Origin: Lantana camara
Taxonomy: Eukaryota > Streptophyta > Magnoliopsida > Lamiales > Verbenaceae
Direction of reading: 5' to 3'
Assembly: GCA_037501455.1 (NCBI GenBank)
Contig: CM074857.1
Coordinates: forward strand, 97,249,501 to 97,313,500
DNA length: 64,000 bases
A model generated the notes under the pieces. The model was not told where the DNA came from, ran no database searches, and worked only from the letters and a program-made list of their open reading frames with translations. The position numbers and the translations under genes are program-made. This document shows, piece by piece, positions 36,410 to 46,920 of the stretch (position 1 is the stretch's first letter; every line of letters begins with the position of its first letter).

Positions 36410-38194
36410 TGATATATATATTTAAAAAAAAAAAAAGAAAATGGTTTTCGATTTTCGGTTCGGTTCGGTTTAACCGTGAAACCGAACCGAAAAAACCGAA
36501 AAACCGAAAATCCAAAAGGGGCAAATCGAAAACCGAACCGAACACTCCTCGGTCGGTTCGGTTTTCGGTCGGTTCGGTTCGGTTTTTCGGTTTTCGGTTT
36601 TTATGAACATCCCTAATTATAGAGGTAGCACATTAACTTTTCAAATTTTGCCCCTAATGGCTGATGGCCACTTTCAACGCCAAATATACCCATTAGCTAG
36701 TGTAGGGATGCAAACGAGCCGAGTTTTTTTTTTTAATGGCTCGAGCTCGACCCGACAAAGGCTCGAGGCTCACGGAAAATTATATTATTTTAAATTAAAA
36801 ATTAGTTTTTTTAATAATTTAATATATTTTTATATATAATAATATATATTAATTATATATATTTTCGTGGCTCGCACTTGCTCACCAGGCTCGCGAGCCA
36901 GCTCGACTCGTTTACATCCCTAAGCTAGTGGTATTTTGGTGTAAATAGTCTTAAATAAATGGGGACAAAATGATAATTTTCAACCTTACCCATAAAGCTG
37001 GTTATTTTGCAACTCCTCCTTGGAGTTGCAATATACAACAACCATTTCCTACATTTTCTTGGGCCCTTTGCTTTATAGGAGGCTTTATAAATGTGGAGGT
37101 AAATAGAAATTAAGGGGGTGTTAGCATTTAAATTGAAGTAAACACTTTCTTAGATGAGATGATTATTTAATTTGGTATTAGTGTTCAGTTAAAAAAGTCA
37201 TGGGGCCACTAGAAAATAAATAGTAAATTTTTTGTTAATTAATCCAAAAACTAATGTTTACTTCACTCATTTGTATATTTGTTCAATAATATATATTTTG
37301 ATATTGTTTATTTCCCTATTTTATAATTTGTCCTTTAATTCCTAATTTTCAAATATACCCTTATGACCCTACTTCAACCTACTTCAACTTAATTTAATGG
37401 ATATATGTGAGGGTAAAAATATAATTTCATATTCTACCCAATATATTGGATTATTTAGCAACTCCTCCAAGGAGTTGGTAAATACGTACCATGCTAATTT
37501 CCAACCTTTTCTTAGGCTTGCCTTTTTATACAAGGCCTTAGACCTATTGAGGTAAACATCTATTAAGGGGGTAACACCCCCTTTTCTAACTAGGTAAACT
37601 TATTCTATAAATGAAGTTTGCCGTGAGAGGTTTAAGCGTTAAAATGCGGTGAATATTCAATCTAATTAACTAAGGGAACTAGAAAATATGATTTTCATTT
37701 TTCATATATTTCACATATACAGTTAACAGTCATACATGTGAGATAATATTACATTTAAACAAATTAAGTAGTTCAATTATAAATCATAATTAATTCCTTG
37801 CAGGTTTTCCCTAGCATGGTGGTCTTACACCTTTCCCATGACAACGGCTTCAATAGCAACCATCAAGTATGCAGAAGAGGTCCCTTCAGTAATAACCAAG
37901 GGCCTTGCGTTGATACTGTCATTCATGTCATCAACAATGGTCTCCATACTGTTGGTTTCCACACTTCTTCATGCTTTTCTTTGGCAAACGCTGTTCCCCA
38001 ACGACCTCGCTATCGCCATAGCAAAGAGAAAGCAAGTAAAGGATCAGAAGAAGCCTTCTAAAAAGGTGTACGACATAAGACGTTGGACGAAGCAATCGCC
38101 GCTAGCGTTTGTCTCGAACATAGGGAAGCACAATTCACCTGGTAGTGATAAGGATATTGAGTTGGAGAAATTACAAGGGAAGAACATGGAGTAA
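32565..38194 (+). CDS. SLAC1: Guard-cell S-type anion channel SLAC1 orthologue
   Basis: The three exons are 32565-33101, 33860-34665 and 37804-38194, all with GT-AG introns. They total 1,734 nt, 577 residues (Arabidopsis SLAC1 has 556). The cytosolic N-terminus (1-179) has an acidic stretch and the signature FSRQVSLETGFSVL. Ser73 (RQVS) corresponds to the OST1-type site Ser59 of Arabidopsis, and Ser131 (RQTS) to Ser120. Exon 2 begins DSEDILLPK and carries most of the TehA/SLAC1-like membrane domain: LLRFPIGCFGICLGLSSQA, FEAVKREYFHPVRVNFFF, KVANPSSHLSVVGNF and LPKELHPVY. Exon 3 starts FSLAWWSYTFPMTTAS and ends in the hydrophilic C-terminus. The channel releases chloride and nitrate from guard cells during ABA- and CO2-induced stomatal closure after phosphorylation by SnRK2/OST1 and calcium-dependent kinases (family knowledge). 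The frame is intact and splice sites conserve phase. Intron 2 is 3,138 bp and full of MITEs. Confidence 0.97.
35962..36615. mobile_element. hAT-type MITE in SLAC1 intron 2 (654 bp)
   Basis: Terminal inverted repeats are TAGGGGTGTTCA and TGAACATCCCTA. A perfect 8-bp TSD ATTATAGA lies at 35954-35961 and 36616-36623. The subterminal arms are built from CGGTTCGGTT repeats and their inverse and can form a long hairpin. The middle (about 36100-36440) is AT microsatellite-like. No transposase is present. Frames at its edges are repeat translations. Confidence 0.9.
36703..36922. mobile_element. Second hAT-type MITE in SLAC1 intron 2 (220 bp)
   Basis: Inverted ends are TAGGGATGCAAACGAGCC and, at the other end, CGACTCGTTTACATCCCTA. 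A perfect 8-bp TSD AGCTAGTG lies at 36695-36702 and 36923-36930. The arms carry GGCTCGAG-type words. It sits 79 bp from the TSD of the previous MITE. Non-coding. Confidence 0.9.
37000..37582. repeat. Diverged direct repeat with hairpins in SLAC1 intron 2
   Basis: Blocks 37000-37125 and 37448-37582 are diverged direct copies. Each opens with a short hairpin (CAACTCCTCCTTGGAGTTG at 37010-37028, CAACTCCTCCAAGGAGTTG at 37459-37477) and closes near ATTAAGGGGGT. They may be the two ends of one small element or a local duplication. Confidence 0.55.
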
Positions 38195-38436
38195 TGTTTT
38201 ATTTTTGGAATCAAATAGTTAGGATTTGCACTTGGATGTAGCTAGTGCCTAGTGTACACTGTTCCGGAGGGGAACACATATATGTCATGTTATAATTTTA
38301 TGATTAATTAATTGCATTGTAATTAAGAATGCTTAGATGAGAAATATCTTACTAATATATAGTTCTATTTTTTATGGTGTAGTTCATATTTCTATATGAA
38401 TTCGTTTACTATGTCGGGTACAGGCAAACGAGCATA

Positions 38437-39260
38437 CACTACAACAAATTATTGATTTCGCAACGATATTTTTAGCAATAATTTTATTTTTGTTGCAAGT
38501 AATTATGTTTTTGAAAATTAAATTTCGTTGTCTTTCCTCTCATCTGCACGAAATATATATTTCGTTGCCAAAAGTGTGTGGTCCCTCAACCGTCAATTTT
38601 AAATTTTATTTCGAAACGATTTTGACAAATGACAACAAAAAAATTTGTGGCAAAACTGTAACTCTTTTGGGAACGATATAAAATCGTAGCCAATATTAGC
38701 TTTCTACAACAAAATATATTTGTAGCTAATAATACCCTTTACGCCACGAAATTTATCGTTGAAAATATTCCAAAACAATTAGCTACGAAATTTAATTGTT
38801 ACTGATTATTTAACTTTTCCCAACAATTTTTTTTTGTAGCGGTTGTATATTTTTCAGGAACAAAATATATTGTTACTAATACTTTCATATATTAGCAACA
38901 ATAATTATTGTTGAAAATAGCTTCAATAAGTTAGCTACGAAATCTAATTGTCGCTAATTTTTTAACTTTTCCCAACAATTTCTTTTTGTAGCGGTTGTAG
39001 AATTTTTAGCAACAAAATATATTGTTACTAATACTTTCATATATTAGCAACAATAATTATCTTTGAAAATAGTTTCAATAAGTTAGCTAAGAAATCTAAT
39101 TATCGCTAATTTTTTAACTTTTCCCAACAATTTCTTTTTGTAGCGGTTGTAAAATTGTTAGCAACAAAATATATTGTTGTTAATATTTTCATATATTAGC
39201 AACAATAATTATCATTGAAAAATGGTTTAGTACTTTGGTGGCAAAGTTTTTGTGGCAAAT
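38437..39260. mobile_element. CACTA-like terminus with 152-bp tandem repeats
   Basis: It starts CACTACAACAAATT, a CACTA-type end, about 240 bp after the SLAC1 stop. Inside, TAGCAACAAAATATATTGTT-type words recur. About three tandem copies of a 152-bp unit run from about 38772 to 39225 (CCCAACAATT at 38819, 38971 and 39123). No opposite terminus and no transposase were found. Confidence 0.5.
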
Positions 39261-40240
39261 AAGTTAGTCTTTAATGATAAATTTTAAAATTACTAAAAGC
39301 TTAGTCATCCTAATATTAAAATTATGAAATTATGAATTCAAATATTGACTACTAATTAAGTTAAAAGATGACACATTTTTAAAAGGGGGAATGAGGCAAA
39401 ATTTCCCAGCGTACAAAACAAATTTGACATAGTTTCCCCATGAAAAAATTATAACTATACTAACTCCCTAATTCAAATTTGTAATTAAATTTCAGTCCCC
39501 ATTTTTGGCAAAATTATCAAAATAGTCTTGAAAAAACTTGAAATGACATAACATATCACTCTTCTGTTCCTCACGAACCATTTTGTCAACATAATACCCC
39601 ATATACACGATTTTATACTTTATTTTGTAGGTTAATATTTCAAAATATAATTTTCATACTTTATATATAACTTTTTCTTTTTTTTTTAGGTGGATATTGG
39701 GGGTAAAAATTAATTGTTGATTTATATTTTGGAGTATTATTTAGAAACTATAAAGTATCTAAATTATAAAATAGAATATTGAAATTATAAAACAGAGTAT
39801 CCAAATTTAGAAGTAGTTACCGGTTCAAATTTGAAGTATGAGAATGAAAAAAAAAGAAAAAGAAAAAAAAAGTGTATTGTTTGTAAAAGTTAAAGTACTT
39901 ACGTTTTAAATTAGAGTATTATTAATTTATAAAATTTAGAGTACCTAGATTTATAATTGAAGTATTGTTCATAAACACTAAAATATTCAAATTTAAAAAT
40001 AGAGTATTATTCGTAAAATTTAAAGCACTCAGATTTAAAAATTGAAGTATGAAAAAAGGAAAAACAAAGAATAATCAATAACTTTAATTTTATATTGTTG
40101 TATAATTATTTTAATAAAATTCGTAGGAGAGGTGCAAAAAACAAGGAAAATCGATCAAAGATGAAGACAAATCATAACCAAGGATCGAGATCATTTATAG
40201 TGGCCCGTCATATATATGCTTAATCGCGTTAGAGCCGAAA
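39261..40240. other. AT-rich spacer
   Basis: No gene was recognised. Repeated short words such as AGAGTATT and TTAAAGTA occur around 39720-40060, giving a degenerate periodic look. Confidence 0.4.
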
Positions 40241-40453
40241 TTGACTTACATTTTGAAGCCAGCTAAGGTTTTGGACATAAAGTTTCAAGAACTGAGGAAT
40301 AGGAAGATTCTTTTAGTTAAGGGCCATTGGAAGGGACATGGGACAGAAGAGGCAACATTGGAAACCGAGGAGAAAATGCATGAACATCACCCCGAGTTGT
40401 TTGCAGTATCAGCAGAAAAGTCTAAGAAAAGATTCTCTTTAAGGAGGAGTAAT
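40241..40453 (+). pseudogene. C-terminal end of a Ty3/gypsy integrase/chromodomain
   Basis: The plus strand encodes ILKPAKVLDIKFQELRNRK, then GHGTEEATLETEEKM and HHPELF, the conserved C-terminus of chromovirus polyproteins (usual form EATWE.E..M....P.LF). The frame has lost its own stop and reads into the LTR. Everything upstream is missing, so the element is 5'-deleted. It is followed by a purine-rich tract and the LTR at 40454. Confidence 0.75.
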
Positions 40454-41433
40454 TGTAACAACCCAAAACAGGGTTTGGTTGAAAAAGGTAAGATGAGGGC
40501 AGTGGTAGAGCGTTTATAGACCCTACTCCAATTTTATAAACCTTCATGAATTGCATTCTTACGTAAATAATGTGCATATATGTGGCATGCAGTGTCTTAA
40601 GGGGGAATTCTTTGTCTTTAACCCAGTTTAATATTCATTTCCCGAGCCTCCTTTGCTCATCTTATCACTCGAACCTTAGAGGTTCATAACTCATGTTTTC
40701 CAATTGTTTGAACTTATTTTCCAAGCTTCGGAATCCTTTCTTGAACAATAGAGGCATTTTGGGAACTTACCAACAAAAGTTACTATTCATCCTTGAAAAG
40801 AGTTTTTGATCCGGATATCTTTTGCTACCCATATTTATAATCAAATCGATCCTTGAGCTGAAACGAGTATATTGGTGTCATTCTTGACTTCAAAATCTAT
40901 TTCGAATTTCATTTTAAAGGAAACCGTTTACGAAAAATCCTACTTACTAATCCTACTACGAGCGCTTTTACGTTCGGAGAACTTTTACTCTTCAAATTTA
41001 CAGTCAAAACACTCCTTGATTTATTTCAAAACTTCTGAGATACATTACAATCTTGATTCAAGTCACTATTCATCCTAATTAATGTATCTTTTATACTGTA
41101 CGTCCGTTTCCTTCGTGCAAATATTTGTTTCGAAGCTAATTTTTATCCGATCACAATGAGTATCTTTCCAGCCACTTATCCTTGAGTTTGGGATGTTAAA
41201 TTATCAAAATACCCTTTATTTCCCATTTTATAATTATTTTTCCATGACATATCTTATTTATGCAAGTGGATGAACTCTTAGTTTGCTTCCCTACGCTTAT
41301 AAGTTTTATATTTGCAAGGTGAGGGGTCTCCCAACACCTATATATACCCCCCCTTTACTCCTCATTTGTTCCTGCACCAAAGTTGTGTTAACAACACCCT
41401 TTCTGCCTCTCTTTTTCTTTCTTGGTCGAGATT

Positions 41434-41481
41434 CCCCCCCCCCCCCCCCCCCCCGGCCCTCTCCAAAAAAAAAAAAAAAAA
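41434..41481. repeat. Poly(C) then poly(A) runs
   Basis: About 21 consecutive C (41434-41454) are followed, after ten bases, by about 17 consecutive A, inside the gypsy LTR. Lengths of such runs are error-prone in sequencing. Confidence 0.8.
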
Positions 41482-42199
41482 GAAAGCATAGGTTAGATGT
41501 TTTATTTTTTTTATGCTATGGTTTTTATATTATGTTATGCTTTATATTATGTTTAGATTGGGTCTTAGGATCTTTCCTAAGACATATGGGAGTTTAATTT
41601 ATGCTTTTATTATATAGTTTTTATGACATGTTTAGATAGTTTGTGATTTATGATTTAAAATTTTAGTATATGCTAAGAAATGTTATGATATGCTTTAGTA
41701 TATAGTATGAGCATGAATTAGGGCTATTATATTATGAATATTGATGCATGTTTATAATATTTGAATTATGATCAAGCATCTTAGATAATGGAATAATAAC
41801 CTATGATCAATTATATCATAACTTGTTAGATGTTGTTATTTAATTTCAATTGTTACATGTTACATGTCTAATGATCATGTTATGTTATGAATTATGTTTA
41901 TGATATGTTGTTACATTGGTACATGATGTAGAGAATGGTGTTTGTGTATTTCATTGATCAATAGAGTCATGGATACAGAGGTATGTATAGGCAAGATACA
42001 AAGAGATAATTACAGAAAAGAATCAATTAGTTCCCTAGACAAATCAAATTAGTTGCCTAGATCTGGACTTTCCTAAGTGAGCTTCTGTGATGGCGAGATT
42101 AGTGTGGCAGATTGACTCCATGATTTCTTCAATTGTCTACACGCCCCCGCAAGATGGAGGGTCCGTGAGAGACTCCTATCTTGTATCGACAGAGGAGGA

Positions 42200-43689
42200 A
42201 TTGCTAACGTGGGAGGGCTTTAGTGAATGTGTTGGCGAGCTGGTCCACTGAGGAAACATGTTTGACGTGGAGCGCTCCCTGTTGAACCTGTTCGCGCACA
42301 AAGTGGAAATCGAGGGCGATATGCTTCATGCGTGAGTGGAAGACAGGATTGGAGCAGAGGTGTGTTGCCCGATGTTGTCGCAGAATATGGTCGGTGCTTA
42401 AGGAAGCGATATGTCAATCTCAGATAGGAGGGAGCAGATCCATCAGATTTTGGCGGATGTGGAGGTAACAGCACGGTACTCAGCCTCCGTTGAGGAACGT
42501 GCCACGCCATGTTGTTTCTTTGAGCTCCAACTGATTGGGTTGGCACCGAGGTAGAAGATGTGGCCACTCGTGGAGGAGAAGTCGTCTTTGCTACCGGCCC
42601 AATCGACGTCGGAGAAACCCAGAAGGTCCAGCGGGTTGTCTCGTCGGATGAATATCCCAAAGTCCGACGTGCCACCCAAAAATCGGAGGAGCCTCTTGGC
42701 GGCTTAAAGGTGAGCAGAGGTCGGGCGATGCATGAATTGGGACAGTTTGTTGACAGTGAAAGCTATGTCCAATCGTGTCAATGTGAGATATTGTAGACCA
42801 CCAACAATGGAGGGATACTCGGAGGGGTCCGAGAGTGACGAACCCGCAGTCAGGCTGAGATTATGATCGGGGGACAAGGGTGTGCTGACTAGGTTGGAGC
42901 TCGCCATGTCTGTTCGGTTGAGAAGGTCATGCACATATTGGCGTTGTGACAACAGAATGCCACCCGGTGTGCAATGCACTCAACACCCAGAAAATAGCGT
43001 AGGGGGCCCAAATCCTTTAGAGAGAAGCGCGCAGCCAGCATGTCAATAAACATTGAGATACTCATGGGGTCAGGACTTGTGATCAATATGTCATCAACGT
43101 ACACAAGAATATAGATCAAGGTAGTGGATGAACCAAGATTAAAGAGAGAGGAGTCAGCGAGAGAATTACGGAACCCGTGGGCGAGGAGAAAGCTGCGTAG
43201 TTCATGATACCAAGCCTGGGGGGCTTGTTTGAGGCCATATAGGGCCCTACGATGTGCTGGTCCTTGTCAACAAAGCCGGGGGGGTTGGACCATGTAGACA
43301 GTTTCTGATAGATGGCCTTGGAGGAATGCATTGTTTACGTCAAGCTGACGCAACACCCATCCTCGGACAATGGCAAGAGTGAGTACCACGCGGATGGTTG
43401 TGGGTTTGATCACCGGGCTGAAGGTATCGTGAAAGTCGATGAACGGCCGTTGATGGAAGCCTTTGGCAACTAGACACGCCTTGAACCTGTCAATAAAACC
43501 ATCAGCATTACGTTTAATACGAAAAACCCACTTACAACCAATCAGATTGGAGGCAGCTGATGGAGGGACAAGCTCCCAAGTCCCATTTTTCACAAGGGCA
43601 TCATACTCGGCAACCATTGCCTTCCGCCAACGCTCGTCACGAAGGGCTTGGGTTACCGTTTTGGGTTCCATGTCAGAATGGGGGACCAT
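42200..43689 (-). pseudogene. Reverse transcriptase and RNase H of the outer copia element
   Basis: RT motifs are WKAM-like WRKAMVAEYDAL, GCKWVFRIKRNADG, QLDVNNAFLQGHL and ILVYVDDILIT. RNase H has GFSDVDWAGSKDD and STEAEYRAV. Several frameshifts break it, at about 43270, 42960 and 42700. The decay fits an element no longer under selection although its LTRs differ little. Confidence 0.8.
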
Positions 43690-43939
43690 TTATGTGGAGA
43701 GATTGAGTTTTTGGGTAGGCTTTCTTATGATGTTCCTGGAGTGAGTGACCATGGGGTGGCAGAGTTGAGTGGGTGATGAGGGCGATGGTTGTTGCTGGTC
43801 CGGGGGTGAGGGCGAGGGTGAGGCTGCAGGTGCCGGAGCTGATGACGGGGGTTACGCTGGGGCACAGGACGGTGCTGTGGATGTCGTAGGGATGTAGGTG
43901 ACCGGAAGGTCAAGGGGGGACGGCTCTAGTTCCGATTGT

Positions 43940-44989
43940 AGCCAGGCTGGATCAGGAGGTTGAGATGGTTTGTGGAGAACGGGAAGATATATTAAGCGAA
44001 CCGAACGTGTCGTGAGACATATAGACGGTTGGTGGAGACATCAAGGCAGAGGTACGTGCTCTGGGTGAGCGAGGTTGAGATGGTTTGATGGTTGTGGAGA
44101 ACAGGAAGATATATTCAGCGAACCGAACGTGTCTTGAGACATATAGATGGTTGGTGGAGACATCAAGGCAGAGGTACGCGCTCTGGGTGAGCGAGTAACC
44201 GAGGAAGACACATGGGATCGAATGAGGGCTTAGTTTGTGAGCAGAGCAAGGTCGAAGCCAGGGATAACAGAGACAGCCGAAGGTGCGGAGTTTGATATAG
44301 TTCGGGGAAGCATAAGATAGCAAGAGATATGGCGATGACATTGAGAGGCCGGGTGTGGGAAGTCGGTTGATGAGGTATACGGCTGTGGCAAAGGCGTACG
44401 GCCAGTAATGGAGAGGCATAGAAGCATGATGTAGAAGAGTGAGGCCGGTTTCGACGATGTGGCGGTGGCGCCGCTCAGAGTATCCATTGTGCTCCGGAGT
44501 GTGAGGAGGGGTTGTAAGATGGGAAATGCCATTGTCAGCAAGATATGGTGTGAGGGTAGTGAATTCACCGCCATTATCGGAGTAAAGGGTTTTAATTTTG
44601 GTGTCAAACTTTAGTTCAGCCAGGTTTTTGAAGCGTTTGAAGACATCTGTGACATGGGATTTCCGGGTTAGGGGGAAGAACCATATATATTTGTTGAAGT
44701 GGTCGATGAAGATAACATAATATTTTTGATTGTCATGGGAATAGATAGGAGAAGTCCAGACACCGCTAAAAATAATTTATAGTGGAGAAGATGATTTTAT
44801 TGATGAATCTCCAAAGGGGAGCTTGTGGCTCTTATTAGAAAGACATGAATTGCAGTCTAAGTTGGAAGAAAAAGACGAAACTGGTAGATTATGATGGCGG
44901 ATGATGTGGCAGAAGATGGCTGTGGAAGGGTGCCTAAACGGTTGTGCCAGTCAGCATCGGAGGTCCTAACAGGGGCGGTGAAGGCGGCG
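43940..44989 (-). pseudogene. Integrase of the outer copia element
   Basis: Readable motifs are FIDHFNKYIWFFPLTRKS, YSDNGGEFTTL, HTPEHNGYSERRHRHIVE and LRTFGCLCYPWLRP, as in copia integrases, with stops and shifts, especially between 44600 and 44989. A tandem duplication of about 120 bp (43958-44190) repeats the RHVRFAEYIF region at the end of the integrase. Confidence 0.75.
43958..44190. repeat. About 120-bp tandem duplication in the outer copia pol
   Basis: The block starting GGTTGAGATGGTTTG at 43958 recurs at 44073, with a six-base insertion and several substitutions. It ends at CTCTGGGTGAGCGAG in both copies. Confidence 0.75.
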
Positions 44990-46920
44990 GGTGATGTTGG
45001 AAAACACGAATCAGAAAGCAGCGGAATATAAAAAATTTTCCCAACAAAAGGACCTTGAACTCGCAATCGTGTAACCATATTCGTAAAGATAGAAAACTTA
45101 CTTTTCTTTTATTCTTTCTTGAAGCGTTTCAAGCCACCCAAGAACGCTCTTCTCGCGGCTTGATCCCCTCTCCTTGGTAAAGCTCGAATCTTCAAACTTC
45201 TAACTTGAAGTCTCTAGAGAAAGTCCACCAACTTGATCACAATCTAACTAGTATGGATGCTAGTTCTCTAGTTAGTGTTTAGGCTTAACCTAGGGTTTAA
45301 TTTAATCTTGGAGAAAGGAAGGTGTTCAACACATGAACTAAGAATTGTCTATTAGCTCCATAAGGAGCTCGAGCTCCCCTATTTATAGGGAGGGGGTTGC
45401 CGAAATTCCTAGTCCTTTATGGGCTAGGATTTTGGTCCCTCTCTCCTATTACTTGATCATCAAGTATTTTCCAACTTTGACTTTGAATTCTAATTCAAGT
45501 CAACTTTTAAGAGAGCTAAAAATATCCAAACTATTTTTGGATAATTTTATACTTTATTTATTATAAAATAAATAACTTATTTTTATCTAATTAATTAATT
45601 CATAATTAATTAACTAGATTATTTTCTCCAAAATTAGACTTTCTTTTTAATTCAAAATTAAACCAAAGTCTATTAAATAATTAACACATTAATTATTTAA
45701 CATCACATAATCACGTGTGGCACACGTGTCTTAATGACACGTGTCCAATCACGTGAGCCACACGTGTGATTTCACACGTGTGGAACCCCTTAGGCTCGAT
45801 TAACTCGTTTAATCATTTTTAAGCCTCAACTCATGTAACCAAGTTGTTGTGTGTGACCCTCTAGGTTCTCAATTCAATTAGCAGTGACCCCAATTAATTA
45901 ATTCACTAATTAATTATAGTCTAGCAACAGGTGTTTAACCCCTAGCTGAATTGGAATGTTCAGATTCGACAGAACCTTTAAGTCATTGATTCATGTGAGA
46001 TACAATCCTCCTACTTACTATCTCTCAACCAAGATCTAGGGCAAGGGAATAATCAGAACCCTAATAATCCGGTCTTAAAGCTAAGTGCATTTCATATCCA
46101 TTTGATCTCAATCCAAGAAACCCTTTTCTTGATGTCTTGATCTACTGCCTTGGCCAAGGACTCCATATGGCATATGAATGACTTACACAATAAGAGATCA
46201 CCTTGCAAATGTAAGTGTAGGTCCTTTCTTGATTCTCATTTACTTTCATGAATCACTTGTGCAGCCCCAGCATAAGCCTTGAATCAGTTGTCTAAGGCGA
46301 CACCCTTTAAAGCTTATACCAAAGACTACAGAGTTAACTCATAAAGTGACAAGGAACCTCAAGTCTAAGGATCAATTAATCATATCAATGACTCGTGAGA
46401 TATTTCCTAATCTGGAAGTTTCCATTTCCTGAAATAGAAACTTCCTTTCCCATTTAGGAATGTTCTCACACGGGGCACCTCAGTGAACTTACTTATTAAA
46501 GTAAGCACCCTCATGTATCACGCACGTATCAACTATACACTTTGCACCTCCATGAAACAAGGTGGTCCTTCTTAAGGGCGTGATCCCACAAGCAAGCCTT
46601 AGAGGAGTCAGGTTGACACTCCCACTGTCTGTAGGACTCATCAGCTTGGAGTATTTTACTAATCATGACTTATGTGATATAGGGCTCGTTTCATGAACCA
46701 TTTCACCTAAATGGTAGAGTCCTAAAGTCATCAGGATTAGGGGAGTTCTCATACATGCACAGCTAAAGTAAACGCATACCAAACAAGAGCATATAAAGAA
46801 GTGTTGCCTTAATTCGTTATTTCATTCAAAGATTGTCTGTAAATACAATAAGGAAAAGCACAAAGCGGATATACAATCGGCTTTCTAGGGCACTATTCCT
46901 AACAATCTCCCACTTGCCCG

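Noticed and set aside
35867..36606. Short frames with KPKPNQK and EPKKPKNRKSKRGK runs
   Set aside because: They are translations of the CGGTT repeats of the hAT MITE.
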